Source of the DNA: PGZG01 sp040235405 | Lineage (GTDB): Bacteria > Pseudomonadota > Gammaproteobacteria > Pseudomonadales > Alcanivoracaceae | Direction: 5' to 3' | Assembly: GCA_040235405.1 (NCBI GenBank) | Contig: JBECKT010000067.1 | Span: forward strand, 1-7,950 | Length of the DNA: 7,950 bases | Part shown: positions 1 through 6,145 of the stretch, piece after piece | Position numbering within the stretch: position 1 is the stretch's first letter | How the letters are laid out: every line of letters starts with the position of its first letter | The notes under the pieces: model-generated | What the model was told of the DNA's origin: nothing | Seen by the model: only the letters and a program-made list of their open reading frames with translations | The model's database searches: none | Program-made: the position numbers and the translations under genes

Positions 1-134
1 CCGCAGGCTTCGGCGCTTGCGATCCGGCAGTAGACGGTGTGGGTCGCGTCTCCGTAGCCCTTACCGGTGATCTGGATCTTGCTGATGCGGGCGTATACAC
101 CGATACCATCAGCCTGACTGTCGCTCCTGAATAA
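1..134 (+). CDS. C-terminal fragment of a fimbrial-type subunit (5' end outside window)
   Basis: Only the last 43 codons are visible, read from base 3 to a TAA at 132-134. The tail ends with AGVYTDTISLTV and three more residues, which is the closing beta-strand pattern (G-x-Y-x-D/G-T-hydrophobic alternation) seen at the C-terminus of exported beta-sandwich pilus subunits of the spore-coat-U/DUF4402 kind. A cysteine near the start of the visible part (GACDP), followed by an alternating strand (GRVSVALTGDLDL), matches the layout around Cys125 and Cys272 in the next gene, so the two are probably related subunits. It lies just upstream of that subunit gene on the same strand and is followed by a strong terminator, so it may be the major, more highly made pilin. 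That role is inferred from position only. The family assignment is moderate because the N-terminus is missing. Confidence 0.7.
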   Translation, partial: AGFGACDPAVDGVGRVSVALTGDLDLADAGVYTDTISLTVAPE

Positions 135-153
135 TCGGCGTTAAGGCAGGGTT

Positions 154-185
154 AAAAAAGGGGCGGAGCGATCTGCCCCTTTTTT
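154..185 (+). terminator. Intrinsic terminator after the first subunit gene
   Basis: A perfect 11-bp inverted repeat pairs 154-164 (six A, four G, C) with 175-185 (G, four C, six T) around a 10-nt loop. The 3' arm supplies the T tract. It starts 20 bases after the stop of the first subunit gene and ends 64 bases before the next start. Because the stem begins with six A, the mirror-image structure would also work on the opposite strand, so it could stop leftward transcription arriving from the usher gene. Confidence 0.9.
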
Positions 186-249
186 ATTCTCTTGCGATGT
201 GTAATCTGAGTATCCGGCTATGTTGAATGACTGTTACTGAGAGCAACGG

Positions 250-1185
250 ATGATCCGAGGGCGGTCGCAGAAGCAATATCGTGCTTATCTGATATTTTTC
301 GCAGGTATCGTTCTGGCGCTGCCCGCGTTTTCGCGTGTCTGGCTGACACCGACAGCACTGACTCAGGATTTTATCTGGACTGGTGGCGACATAGACGTTG
401 CTGTCGAGGGCTGTGTGCAGTCGACCAGTGAAGGTGGTGGGCCGACCCCGGGTGATGTATTGCCCTACGAGGTGGTTGTCGCTACACCGTTTTTTCTGCA
501 GAGCGGTGCCAGCCAGATCCCTGCTGTTCTGGAGTGGACGGATCTGGCCAATGGTTCTGTTGCTCCCCTTGTTTTCAATACCTCCACCGGGCAGGTTTTT
601 ACCGGCAGCCTTGATCAGACCTGTGGAGGAGGCAACAATTATCGTTTTCGTGTCCGGGTTGCCTCGGCACAGATCTATGCTGTATTGCCAGGCCTGTATA
701 CCCAGACATTCACGGCTACTGTCAGTAATTCGGGGAAGGGGCCGAACAACCGGCCGCTGAATGTCACTATCAATCTCACGCTGCCCGACTCCATCAGGGT
801 GTCGCAGCTCAACGATATTGATCTCGGAATGTATACCGGCACAAACAAGCTGGCTGCGGAAAGCTTGTGTGTATTCCGTGGCAGCGGAGGAACCTACGTT
901 GTCACGGCAACGGGAAGCGGTGCGGGTGGCGCCTACCTGCTACAGAACGGAGCCAGTACCATTCCTTTCACGGTGAGTTGGGATGATGGCACTGGTCCGG
1001 CGCCAATGACTCCCGGGGTGCCGCTGCCGGGTCGCCTTAACAGCTTTACTCAGAGTGATACCTGTAATAACGGGGCGAATAACAATGCCTCGGTGCTTTT
1101 GTCCGTGCTGACGGCTGATATGGACGCTGCCCCGGTATCAGGGCAGCATGCGGGAATCATCACTATTACAGTGGGTATGGAGTAG
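250..1185 (+). CDS. Exported two-domain pilus subunit, possible tip or minor subunit
   Basis: This is a 311-residue protein that I do not recognise as a named family member. Residues 1-28 form a Sec-type signal: a basic start (RGRSQKQYR), then a hydrophobic run (LIFFAGIVLALPAF). The mature part contains two tandem copies of one domain, about 45-178 and 180-311. Matching landmarks are Cys55/Cys125 and Cys207/Cys272, FLQSGASQIPAVLEW (82-96) against LLQNGASTIPFTVSW (230-244), and closing strands GLYTQTFTATV (148-158) and GQHAGIITITV (298-308). Each domain probably forms one disulfide. Such beta-rich, Cys-paired exported domains beside a chaperone and usher point to a pilus subunit, and two-domain subunits are usually tip adhesins (known for CsuE and CooD-like proteins). 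The tip role is inference. The ATG at 250 has only a weak upstream GAGAG. The gene follows a terminator and converges with the usher gene, leaving a 6-bp gap. Confidence 0.75.
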   Translation: MIRGRSQKQYRAYLIFFAGIVLALPAFSRVWLTPTALTQDFIWTGGDIDVAVEGCVQSTSEGGGPTPGDVLPYEVVVATPFFLQSGASQIPAVLEWTDLANGSVAPLVFNTSTGQVFTGSLDQTCGGGNNYRFRVRVASAQIYAVLPGLYTQTFTATVSNSGKGPNNRPLNVTINLTLPDSIRVSQLNDIDLGMYTGTNKLAAESLCVFRGSGGTYVVTATGSGAGGAYLLQNGASTIPFTVSWDDGTGPAPMTPGVPLPGRLNSFTQSDTCNNGANNNASVLLSVLTADMDAAPVSGQHAGIITITVGME

Positions 1186-1191
1186 AGCTCT

Positions 1192-3870
1192 TTATCTGCT
1201 GGTCATATCGCATATCAGGTTGGGCGCTCTGATAACACCGTTCTCTACTTGTAGCTGGCTGATATCGAGCTGGCACTCCTGCCCCGCAAAGTTGACGCGC
1301 AGCGTGCTCTGCCCGTTGCGAATCTCACCCTGAAAGAATCCGTCAGCGTCAGTAAAGGTAAACCCTTCAAGGCCTTCAATTCGGATGTCGGCAACGGGCA
1401 GGCGCAGAGTGTGGCACTCGCCGGTTACCTCGGAGCAGAACTCTCGAATGCGTTGCAGTCGGCCGACAATCACATTGACCCGTTGTAATTGCCAGTCCAG
1501 CGTCTTCACGTCACCTGGATACAGCACCAGTCGGCGCGGTTCCGCATCAAAATTGACCAGCGCGGTGCCGCGGTCAATCAGGCTGATCTGATATTCACGA
1601 TAAGGCATCAGTGTCAGTGGTACGCGTCGGCCGCCACCGGCGCTGAACTGTCGCTGGCCGTCTGCATAAACATCTACCGTGCTGCCCTTGCCATCGCGAA
1701 GGTCGAGAATTGCTGCAGCCTGCGCGCTTTGCGGGCCGCCACCGCCAGCCGGAATCCACGATTCGTCAAACACGATGCTGGTGTCATAGCCGGCCAGATA
1801 TTGGGTGCTGCGGAAATTATCCCGCTGGTTATAGGAAATCGCGGCACGGCCGCGCCCATACTCGGAAGCATGGTTAAGATCTGCTGTGACGCCGTGTCCT
1901 TGCTCGTCTATCTGGGCAGAGAGTCCGGCATCAATTTCATCGGCGTAAGTTTCTCTGTCACTCCATCGTGTGGCGACTTCTGCAGAGGTGCCATCGCGAT
2001 CTCCGGGGATATCACTGGCGCTCCAGTCGATCTCGGCCGTGTGGCTCCAGTGATCGCGAGTTGCTCGCCACTGAACGGCAAAATTAATGCGCGGCTCTCC
2101 ATCGATCTCACCGACATCACCAGTCAGGGTTAACCCGGTGTTACCCGGCAAGAAAAGATAGTGGGTGTAGCGCAGGTTGCTGCGACGGCTGGTGGAGGTG
2201 CCGTCACCGCCGCTGATGCTGGTAGAGGCGCTTAATACCCCCTGTTTTTTGATCTGGCTGGTGATTTGCCCGCTGTATAGCCAGCGGTCATCTTCAATCA
2301 GTCGATACTGAGCAGCATTTGCTGCGGGTATCGGATCAGCATTGCTGTGTCTGGCGTTTAGGCTCAGTGTGTGCTGATTGTGGCGCATGATGGCGCGCGC
2401 GCCGACGCCTGATCCTCCTGCTGTCGAGCTGTACACTTCGCCGCCGGCCTCAATCCAGTCGAAGATCATGTTTGCCGACAGCTCACCAAGTGCCGCATCT
2501 TCACTGGCTGCACCGGCGACGCCCAGCCCTAGCCAGGACGCATGCCGCCAGCGATAGCCCGCCCTCATCAGCGTGACATCAAGTTCTTCCGGAAATGTTT
2601 CCAGTGAATCGCGTTGGCCGACCTTGCCCGCCTCGGCAAACCAGATGGATTCACCGGGTGGAGCCAGCAGGGTGGACTTTACAAAAAGCTGCTCATCAGC
2701 GCTGATGTTGCCGGCCGCATCGGTGGTCACGATTTCGATCAGGTAGGCCCCGGCTGGCAAGCGGCTGGTATCAATACGTTGATTGCCAGCTTCATAAAAT
2801 CCGCTGGCAACAAGTCGTCCATCACGGAATATATCGACCCGTCCGCGTGTGGGCAGAAAAAGATCAATAGGGGTTGAGATAATGCTTTGCAGATCGGTTC
2901 TGCGCATCATCGATTTTTCTACACCGGCGCCCAGTAGCAGGTCCCGGTTCATGCCGCGCAGCATGTCGAGGTTGGTTTCGAAAAGGCCAACGGTAATCAG
3001 GTGATCACGCAAGTCATGACGATAGCCAAGCTGATCAACACTGATGTCCTGATCGCTGGTGCTGACCCAGTCTGAAAAAGCGTAGTTGCCATTATTGCCG
3101 GCGCGAGTGCGGCCAAACAGGCTGTAACGCTCTTCGCCGGCATCGTCTCCGGTGTACAGAGCGTTGAGGTTCTGCACCAGCGTAGGTCGTTGCTTATCGC
3201 CGTCGGGCAGGTAGCGAGGGTCGGCTTCTGCCACCTCTGCCAGCAGCTCTCTATGGATGAAAAGATCCGCGCGAATACGAGTTTCGTCAAAAATCAGGGC
3301 GACGGTATCAGGCTCCAGTCTTCCGCACAGGGCCTGATTAGGCTCCTCACATACTTTGTCGCTGTTGGTGAGCATGGGAGAGCGTAGCAGTTCTGCCATA
3401 TTGGTGCTGTTCAGCACCCCGGGGATTTGTTCGGCTACTTCCTCCGGGTGAAGCAGGGTGATCTTGCTGCCAGTGTGTTCAGCCAGTGTGGTCAGCAGGT
3501 AACGCCCACCATAGAAAACATCCAGAGCAACTTTCCGGGCTTCGAACCAGGCTTCAAATCCTGCCGGAATGCCAGTGTTGTAATAGCGGAAGCCGCTATC
3601 ATCTTTTTCCGTATTAGCGTCTGCCGGCGCAGGAGTTTGCCGGGCGGATGAGGATTTTTTCTCGGTATTCGCGATCGCCTCGTCTGTACTGATTACAGCG
3701 ATCTGCCCCGTGGGGGTGGTGGTAAGTTGATTGGCAGCTGTGGTTTGCGAATCGTTTGATGCCACGCCGGAGCTGTGATCAAGTGGCGAAAGCGCCGAAG
3801 AAGCAAAAGCGCCGGCTCCGATGATCAGGGCCAGCAAGTAGCTTTTGCGTTGGCGCGATCTACTTATCAA
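1192..3870 (-). CDS. Outer-membrane usher of a CS1/TcfC-type chaperone-usher pilus
   Basis: The 892-residue protein would form the outer-membrane pore that receives chaperone-subunit complexes and assembles the pilus. A signal peptide lies at 1-28 (basic SRSRQRK, then LLALIIGAGAFA). Residues 30-97 are an unusual low-complexity T/S/A/N/E/D-rich linker. The N-terminal periplasmic domain is about 99-210, with IPAGFEAWFEARKVALDVFYG and a Cys174/Cys182 pair, as in CooC/TcfC ushers. The barrel spans roughly 230-720, interrupted by an E-set-like domain about 337-398 (RGRVDIFRDGRLVASGFYE, LPAGAYLIEI). The C-terminal CS1-type domain, about 725-890, shows RRLVLYPGDVKTLDW and cysteines at 812, 819, 866 and 887. 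The length is normal for the class. The start is TTG, one codon after the chaperone stop and in the same frame; no upstream start is possible, and the basic n-region supports it. Translation is probably coupled to the chaperone. Confidence 0.9.
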   Translation of the reverse strand: MISRSRQRKSYLLALIIGAGAFASSALSPLDHSSGVASNDSQTTAANQLTTTPTGQIAVISTDEAIANTEKKSSSARQTPAPADANTEKDDSGFRYYNTGIPAGFEAWFEARKVALDVFYGGRYLLTTLAEHTGSKITLLHPEEVAEQIPGVLNSTNMAELLRSPMLTNSDKVCEEPNQALCGRLEPDTVALIFDETRIRADLFIHRELLAEVAEADPRYLPDGDKQRPTLVQNLNALYTGDDAGEERYSLFGRTRAGNNGNYAFSDWVSTSDQDISVDQLGYRHDLRDHLITVGLFETNLDMLRGMNRDLLLGAGVEKSMMRRTDLQSIISTPIDLFLPTRGRVDIFRDGRLVASGFYEAGNQRIDTSRLPAGAYLIEIVTTDAAGNISADEQLFVKSTLLAPPGESIWFAEAGKVGQRDSLETFPEELDVTLMRAGYRWRHASWLGLGVAGAASEDAALGELSANMIFDWIEAGGEVYSSTAGGSGVGARAIMRHNQHTLSLNARHSNADPIPAANAAQYRLIEDDRWLYSGQITSQIKKQGVLSASTSISGGDGTSTSRRSNLRYTHYLFLPGNTGLTLTGDVGEIDGEPRINFAVQWRATRDHWSHTAEIDWSASDIPGDRDGTSAEVATRWSDRETYADEIDAGLSAQIDEQGHGVTADLNHASEYGRGRAAISYNQRDNFRSTQYLAGYDTSIVFDESWIPAGGGGPQSAQAAAILDLRDGKGSTVDVYADGQRQFSAGGGRRVPLTLMPYREYQISLIDRGTALVNFDAEPRRLVLYPGDVKTLDWQLQRVNVIVGRLQRIREFCSEVTGECHTLRLPVADIRIEGLEGFTFTDADGFFQGEIRNGQSTLRVNFAGQECQLDISQLQVENGVIRAPNLICDMTSR

Positions 3871-3873
3871 GGG

Positions 3874-4554
3874 TCAGAACCTGCGCACCTGATGCTTGCC
3901 TTCTGCTTCGACTTCGAATTCCACTTCGGTGGCATGCGGCAACTGGATAACCATCGAGTTTCCAGGGTAGAGACGTTTCCCTTTTACTTCATCGCAGTCA
4001 GCAGGGTTCTCCGGCGAGCACTGGCGGCCATTGGTCAGCATGACGTTGACGTTGCCGTGATTGGTCAGGGTCAGGCGATTGCCCTCGCGGCTACCCTGCA
4101 GATCGACGGAGACTTTTTCGGGGGAAACAAAAACCAGTACCTGATAAGCGATAACAATGCGCACCCCCATGCCCTGTGTTTCTGCCGGAGGCAGAACCGG
4201 TTTGATATTGACTCGATAGACGCGCTCCATATCACCATGGCCGTTAAGGTTCATCAGCCTTACCGGCCGCCGGCTGTTTGGCGGAACCATCAGTCGGCGT
4301 GGCGCCGCGATGAAGCCGATCGACTCCGGATCGCGCACCACATTGCGTTGCTCTTGCTCCGTCCCCGGATTCAGCACTTCAAGGACCTCAACCTCAAGGA
4401 ACAGGTTGGAGTCAGCATCGTTTCCGGCCATCACGTCCTGACGTGGACTTTCACCCGCAGCGAACAGCAAAATTGAGCGATCAATAGATAGTGATGCAAG
4501 GGCTGCGGGGCTAAGCAGCAACGTGGTTAGCAGGAACAGGGTTGATCTCAGCAT
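3874..4554 (-). CDS. Periplasmic pilus chaperone (PapD-like fold)
   Basis: The 226-residue protein is the likely periplasmic chaperone that completes and stabilises subunits by donating a strand, then delivers them to the usher. Residues 1-20 form a clean signal peptide (RSTLFLLTTLLLSPAALA, cleavage after ALA). The first Ig-like domain, about 21-120, has SIDRSILLF with a likely subunit-anchoring Arg26, PRRLMVPPNSRRPVRL, and the strand RVYRVNIKPVLPP. A linker with IAYQVLVFVSPEKV carries a possible second anchor, Lys147. The second domain, about 150-226, has LTLTNHGNVNVMLTNG and a Cys179/Cys187 pair, likely a disulfide. The ATG at 4554 is chosen because it opens a perfect signal peptide; the reading frame stays open far upstream but runs antisense to other genes. 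The ribosome-binding site is weak (GGGA). The usher follows immediately, so the pair forms one operon. Identification rests on fold motifs and the adjacent usher. Confidence 0.85.
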   Translation of the reverse strand: MLRSTLFLLTTLLLSPAALASLSIDRSILLFAAGESPRQDVMAGNDADSNLFLEVEVLEVLNPGTEQEQRNVVRDPESIGFIAAPRRLMVPPNSRRPVRLMNLNGHGDMERVYRVNIKPVLPPAETQGMGVRIVIAYQVLVFVSPEKVSVDLQGSREGNRLTLTNHGNVNVMLTNGRQCSPENPADCDEVKGKRLYPGNSMVIQLPHATEVEFEVEAEGKHQVRRF

Positions 4555-4596
4555 GGGCAATCCCGGGGCTGGTTGGCAGTAGAAAGCTCTGTGCGT

Positions 4597-4615
4597 GGTT
4601 GCTTGCCATGCAACC
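4597..4615 (-). promoter_or_regulatory. Short hairpin in the chaperone leader
   Basis: A 6-bp perfect inverted repeat, GGTTGC (4597-4602) and GCAACC (4610-4615), has a 7-nt loop. It lies in the presumed untranslated leader of the chaperone-usher transcript, between the candidate -10 and the ATG. It has no T tract, so it is not a terminator. Any role in mRNA stability or translation is a guess. Confidence 0.35.
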
Positions 4616-4619
4616 TTGA

Positions 4620-4642
4620 ACTGGGTCACATTGTAACCCAGT
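4620..4642. promoter_or_regulatory. 23-bp palindrome (likely operator) over the chaperone -10 element
   Basis: The arms ACTGGGT (4620-4626) and ACCCAGT (4636-4642) are perfect, and the inner ACA/TGT (4628-4630, 4632-4634) also pairs, leaving one mismatch (4627/4635) in 11 positions around a central T at 4631. This symmetry is typical of a dimeric regulator's site. On the minus strand it contains TACAAT (4635-4630), a 5/6 match to the sigma-70 -10, 76 bases upstream of the chaperone ATG, so a bound protein would block that promoter. No regulator gene is in the window. A hairpin in RNA is a less likely alternative. Confidence 0.6.
4630..4635 (-). promoter_or_regulatory. Candidate -10 element for the chaperone-usher operon
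   Basis: On the minus strand this reads TACAAT, one base from the TATAAT consensus. At 16-18 bp upstream there is no good -35 (TATTGA or ATATTG). TTGAAA is present but only 14 bp away. The weak -35 falls on the second palindrome, which would suit an activator-dependent promoter. The predicted leader is about 70 nt. Confidence 0.4.
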
Positions 4643-4651
4643 AGACTGATT

Positions 4652-4666
4652 TCAATATGATATTGA
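4652..4666. promoter_or_regulatory. 15-bp perfect palindrome in the divergent promoter region
   Basis: TCAATAT (4652-4658) and ATATTGA (4660-4666) are exact inverted copies around a central G at 4659. It sits where the -35 of the leftward promoter would be, and includes TATGAT (4656-4661), a 5/6 match to a -10 box for the rightward gene; TTGTAA at 4631-4636 is a possible but widely spaced (19 bp) -35. Its centre is 28 bp from that of the 23-bp palindrome, and the two differ in sequence, so two regulators may act here. Confidence 0.5.
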
Positions 4667-4755
4667 TGACAGGCGTGGCATTTTCTGCCCTGAGCGGGAG
4701 TCGTGCTATCGTTGCGCCCCTCTGACCACTTGGCCGCCCCCGACGGGAGATCCTG

Positions 4756-5091
4756 ATGAATTGGCTGGCAATAGTTGTAACGGCAGTGCTCAGCGCTGTC
4801 CTGACCTGCTCGGTCATTGCCTGGTGGTTGCAATACCGTTTGAGACCACGGTTGATGGAACAGATGGACGAGGAGTTCCGGCAGCGCCTGAAGGAGGCAT
4901 CTGACGTCATCTCGGCCAGAGTTGAAGGGGCAGTCAGAAAAGGTGTTCGAGACGGGTTCACTTCGCTGGCCAGCAAGGAAGTGATTCAGGGTACGACCAG
5001 AAATATTGCCCGCACCAGTGCCGGGTTCGTCGAGGACAGTCTGGGCAAGATTCTGGGCCGTCGACCGCCAAAAGGTGGTGATCAGGAATAA
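4756..5091 (+). CDS. Small one-TM protein with a charged helical tail (unknown function)
   Basis: This 111-residue protein belongs to no family I recognise. Residues 3-25 form a single transmembrane segment (LAIVVTAVLSAVLTCSVIAWW). The rest is a charged, probably amphipathic or coiled-coil tail (PRLMEQMDEEFRQRLKEA), then RNIARTSAG and a basic GRRPPKGG end. The ATG at 4756 has a good ribosome-binding site, GGGAGA at 4745-4750. The protein resembles the small gene at 7377-7688, which has the same length class, an N-terminal membrane segment, a charged helix and the R-x-IART...GRR ending, so the two look like diverged paralogs. It reads away from the chaperone gene and its last 10 bases overlap the tail of the gene on the other strand. 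It is probably an inner-membrane protein with a cytoplasmic tail; that orientation is inferred from the positive charges after the membrane segment. Confidence 0.8.
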   Translation: MNWLAIVVTAVLSAVLTCSVIAWWLQYRLRPRLMEQMDEEFRQRLKEASDVISARVEGAVRKGVRDGFTSLASKEVIQGTTRNIARTSAGFVEDSLGKILGRRPPKGGDQE

Positions 5092-5840
5092 CGGTGGCCG
5101 AACAGCAGACGTGACAGGATCAGCGTCAGGCCAAGGCTGGCCATGATCAGAGTCTGCATGCCAGCTTCGGCCTGCAGCCACAGCACCGGAATTTGTCCGG
5201 TGGCGGTAGCAAAGGCACCGAACAGCAAGGCCATCCCCGAGCACAGCAGCAGCAGGTCCAGCCTGCGTTCCCGACGCATGCCGTGCTTGAGGCCGTTCAC
5301 TGCGTCGAGAATCTCCTCCTGCAGCAGCCGCTGACGGCCGAGCTCCACGGCAATCAGGTCTACCTGACCGCAGACCTGCTCGAGGCGGCCGAGCCAGCGT
5401 GGGTCCTCCCGGCGCAGCAGGGCCAGCAGGTCTTCGATGCGGACATGTTCGTCGAGCCAGCGCCGCAGAGCTGTCCACAGGTCAAACTCGGCGACGGCAC
5501 CAAGCAAAAGACTGAGCTGAGGCTCGTTACCGGTAATCCGGATGCGGTCGTCATCGGCAAGATCCGCTGCCGGGGCCAGTAGCCACTGTAGCAGGGCGCC
5601 CAGAGAGGTGCGGACGCGAATGTCCACCTGGCCTTCGTAGTCATGCAGTATCTCGACGCCGTCTTCGACCAGCAGCACGTAAATGCTGGTTGCCGGCTTG
5701 TCGAGGCGGATACGAACCACAGTGCCGTGCAGGGCTGCAAGTCGGGCAGCGGCCTGGCTCTCGAGCGCAAGTGCCTGATTGAGTATGGTTTCCAGCGCGC
5801 CAAGCGTGAGAAACCGGGTCAGGGATCGCTGTTCTTCCAT
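5082..5840 (-). CDS. SCP2/UbiJ-like lipid-binding domain protein with a C-terminal membrane anchor
   Basis: This 252-residue protein has an SCP2-type domain at about 12-125: LGALETILNQALAL, then VVRIRLDKPATSIYVLLVEDG, DIRVRTSLGALLQWL and RIRITGNEPQLSLLLGAV. The order and spacing resemble UbiJ, the ubiquinone-biosynthesis accessory factor that binds isoprenoid lipids, including the aromatic-to-DxDxxV strand pattern and the G-N/D tail before the last helix. After a helical linker (about 126-190, ending in basic HGMRRERR) come two hydrophobic segments, about 193-213 and 226-247, not present in E. coli UbiJ. The protein is therefore probably a membrane-anchored lipid binder rather than UbiJ itself; no ubiE or ubiB lies beside it. 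The start is ATG at 5840, with a weak ribosome-binding site. The stop overlaps the convergent gene at 4756-5091 by 10 bp. The UbiJ relation is inferred from pattern and is not certain. Confidence 0.7.
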   Translation of the reverse strand: MEEQRSLTRFLTLGALETILNQALALESQAAARLAALHGTVVRIRLDKPATSIYVLLVEDGVEILHDYEGQVDIRVRTSLGALLQWLLAPAADLADDDRIRITGNEPQLSLLLGAVAEFDLWTALRRWLDEHVRIEDLLALLRREDPRWLGRLEQVCGQVDLIAVELGRQRLLQEEILDAVNGLKHGMRRERRLDLLLLCSGMALLFGAFATATGQIPVLWLQAEAGMQTLIMASLGLTLILSRLLFGHRYS

Positions 5841-6145
5841 GCCGCTGGGCTGCCTGTGTATGAGTCAGGAATGGCCAGTATTCTACACGCCCCGATGTTC
5901 ATGGACAGGTCAATAACCGGCTCTGGTTAGCAGTTTGCCGGACTGGTGAGGCGGTCCTGGCCGAAGCGCCCAGCGGATAGTCCGGATTGGCCGGTTAAAA
6001 ATGCGTTTCAGTCACTTACCTCAGGCGGGCATGTGGCTATACTAGGCCCTTGCTGTAGCTTGCCCGGCTCTCCGGGTCGACTGGATTCGCTGCAGTTTGG
6101 CCTGTGAGGGAGCGTTTCCCTCTGCTCGGGGAGAAGTTTTTTTTC
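5841..6145. other. Divergent intergenic region between the SCP2-like and DUF445 genes
   Basis: About 305 bases with no convincing coding sequence. Rightward it carries a probable promoter for the DUF445 gene (TATACT at 6038-6043) and a 5-bp CCCGG/CCGGG hairpin (6063-6076) in the leader. Leftward it has TAGAAT-like (5885-5880) and TTGACC (5913-5908) boxes for the SCP2-like gene, but they are 22 bp apart, so this pair is weak. A short TAACC/GGTTA repeat lies at 5914-5929. No terminator is seen. Confidence 0.5.
6038..6043 (+). promoter_or_regulatory. Candidate -10 element for the DUF445 operon
   Basis: TATACT matches the sigma-70 -10 consensus at 5 of 6 positions. The region 16-18 bp upstream (around TTACCT, 6016-6021) is a poor -35. 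The predicted start of transcription would leave a leader of roughly 95 nt before the ATG at 6146. Confidence 0.4.

Noticed and set aside
1489..2133. Rightward 214-residue ORF inside the usher gene
   Set aside because: It is a shadow of the well-supported usher reading frame, with no recognised motif.
3775..4476. Rightward 233-residue ORF opposite the chaperone and usher start
   Set aside because: It is antisense to two recognised genes and shows no ribosome-binding site or domain I can defend.
3877..5478. Chaperone frame open upstream for about 300 more codons (534-residue reading)
   Set aside because: The extension is antisense to the small gene and the SCP2-like gene and has no fitting domain. 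The ATG at 4554 gives a perfect signal peptide.
5880..5913. TTGACC and TAGAAT boxes as the SCP2-like gene promoter
   Set aside because: The spacing is 22 bp, well outside the usual 16-18 bp.
6104..6145. GTG start 14 codons upstream for DUF445
   Set aside because: The ATG at 6146 has the better placed ribosome-binding site (GGGGAGAAG), and the extension is basic and not family-like.
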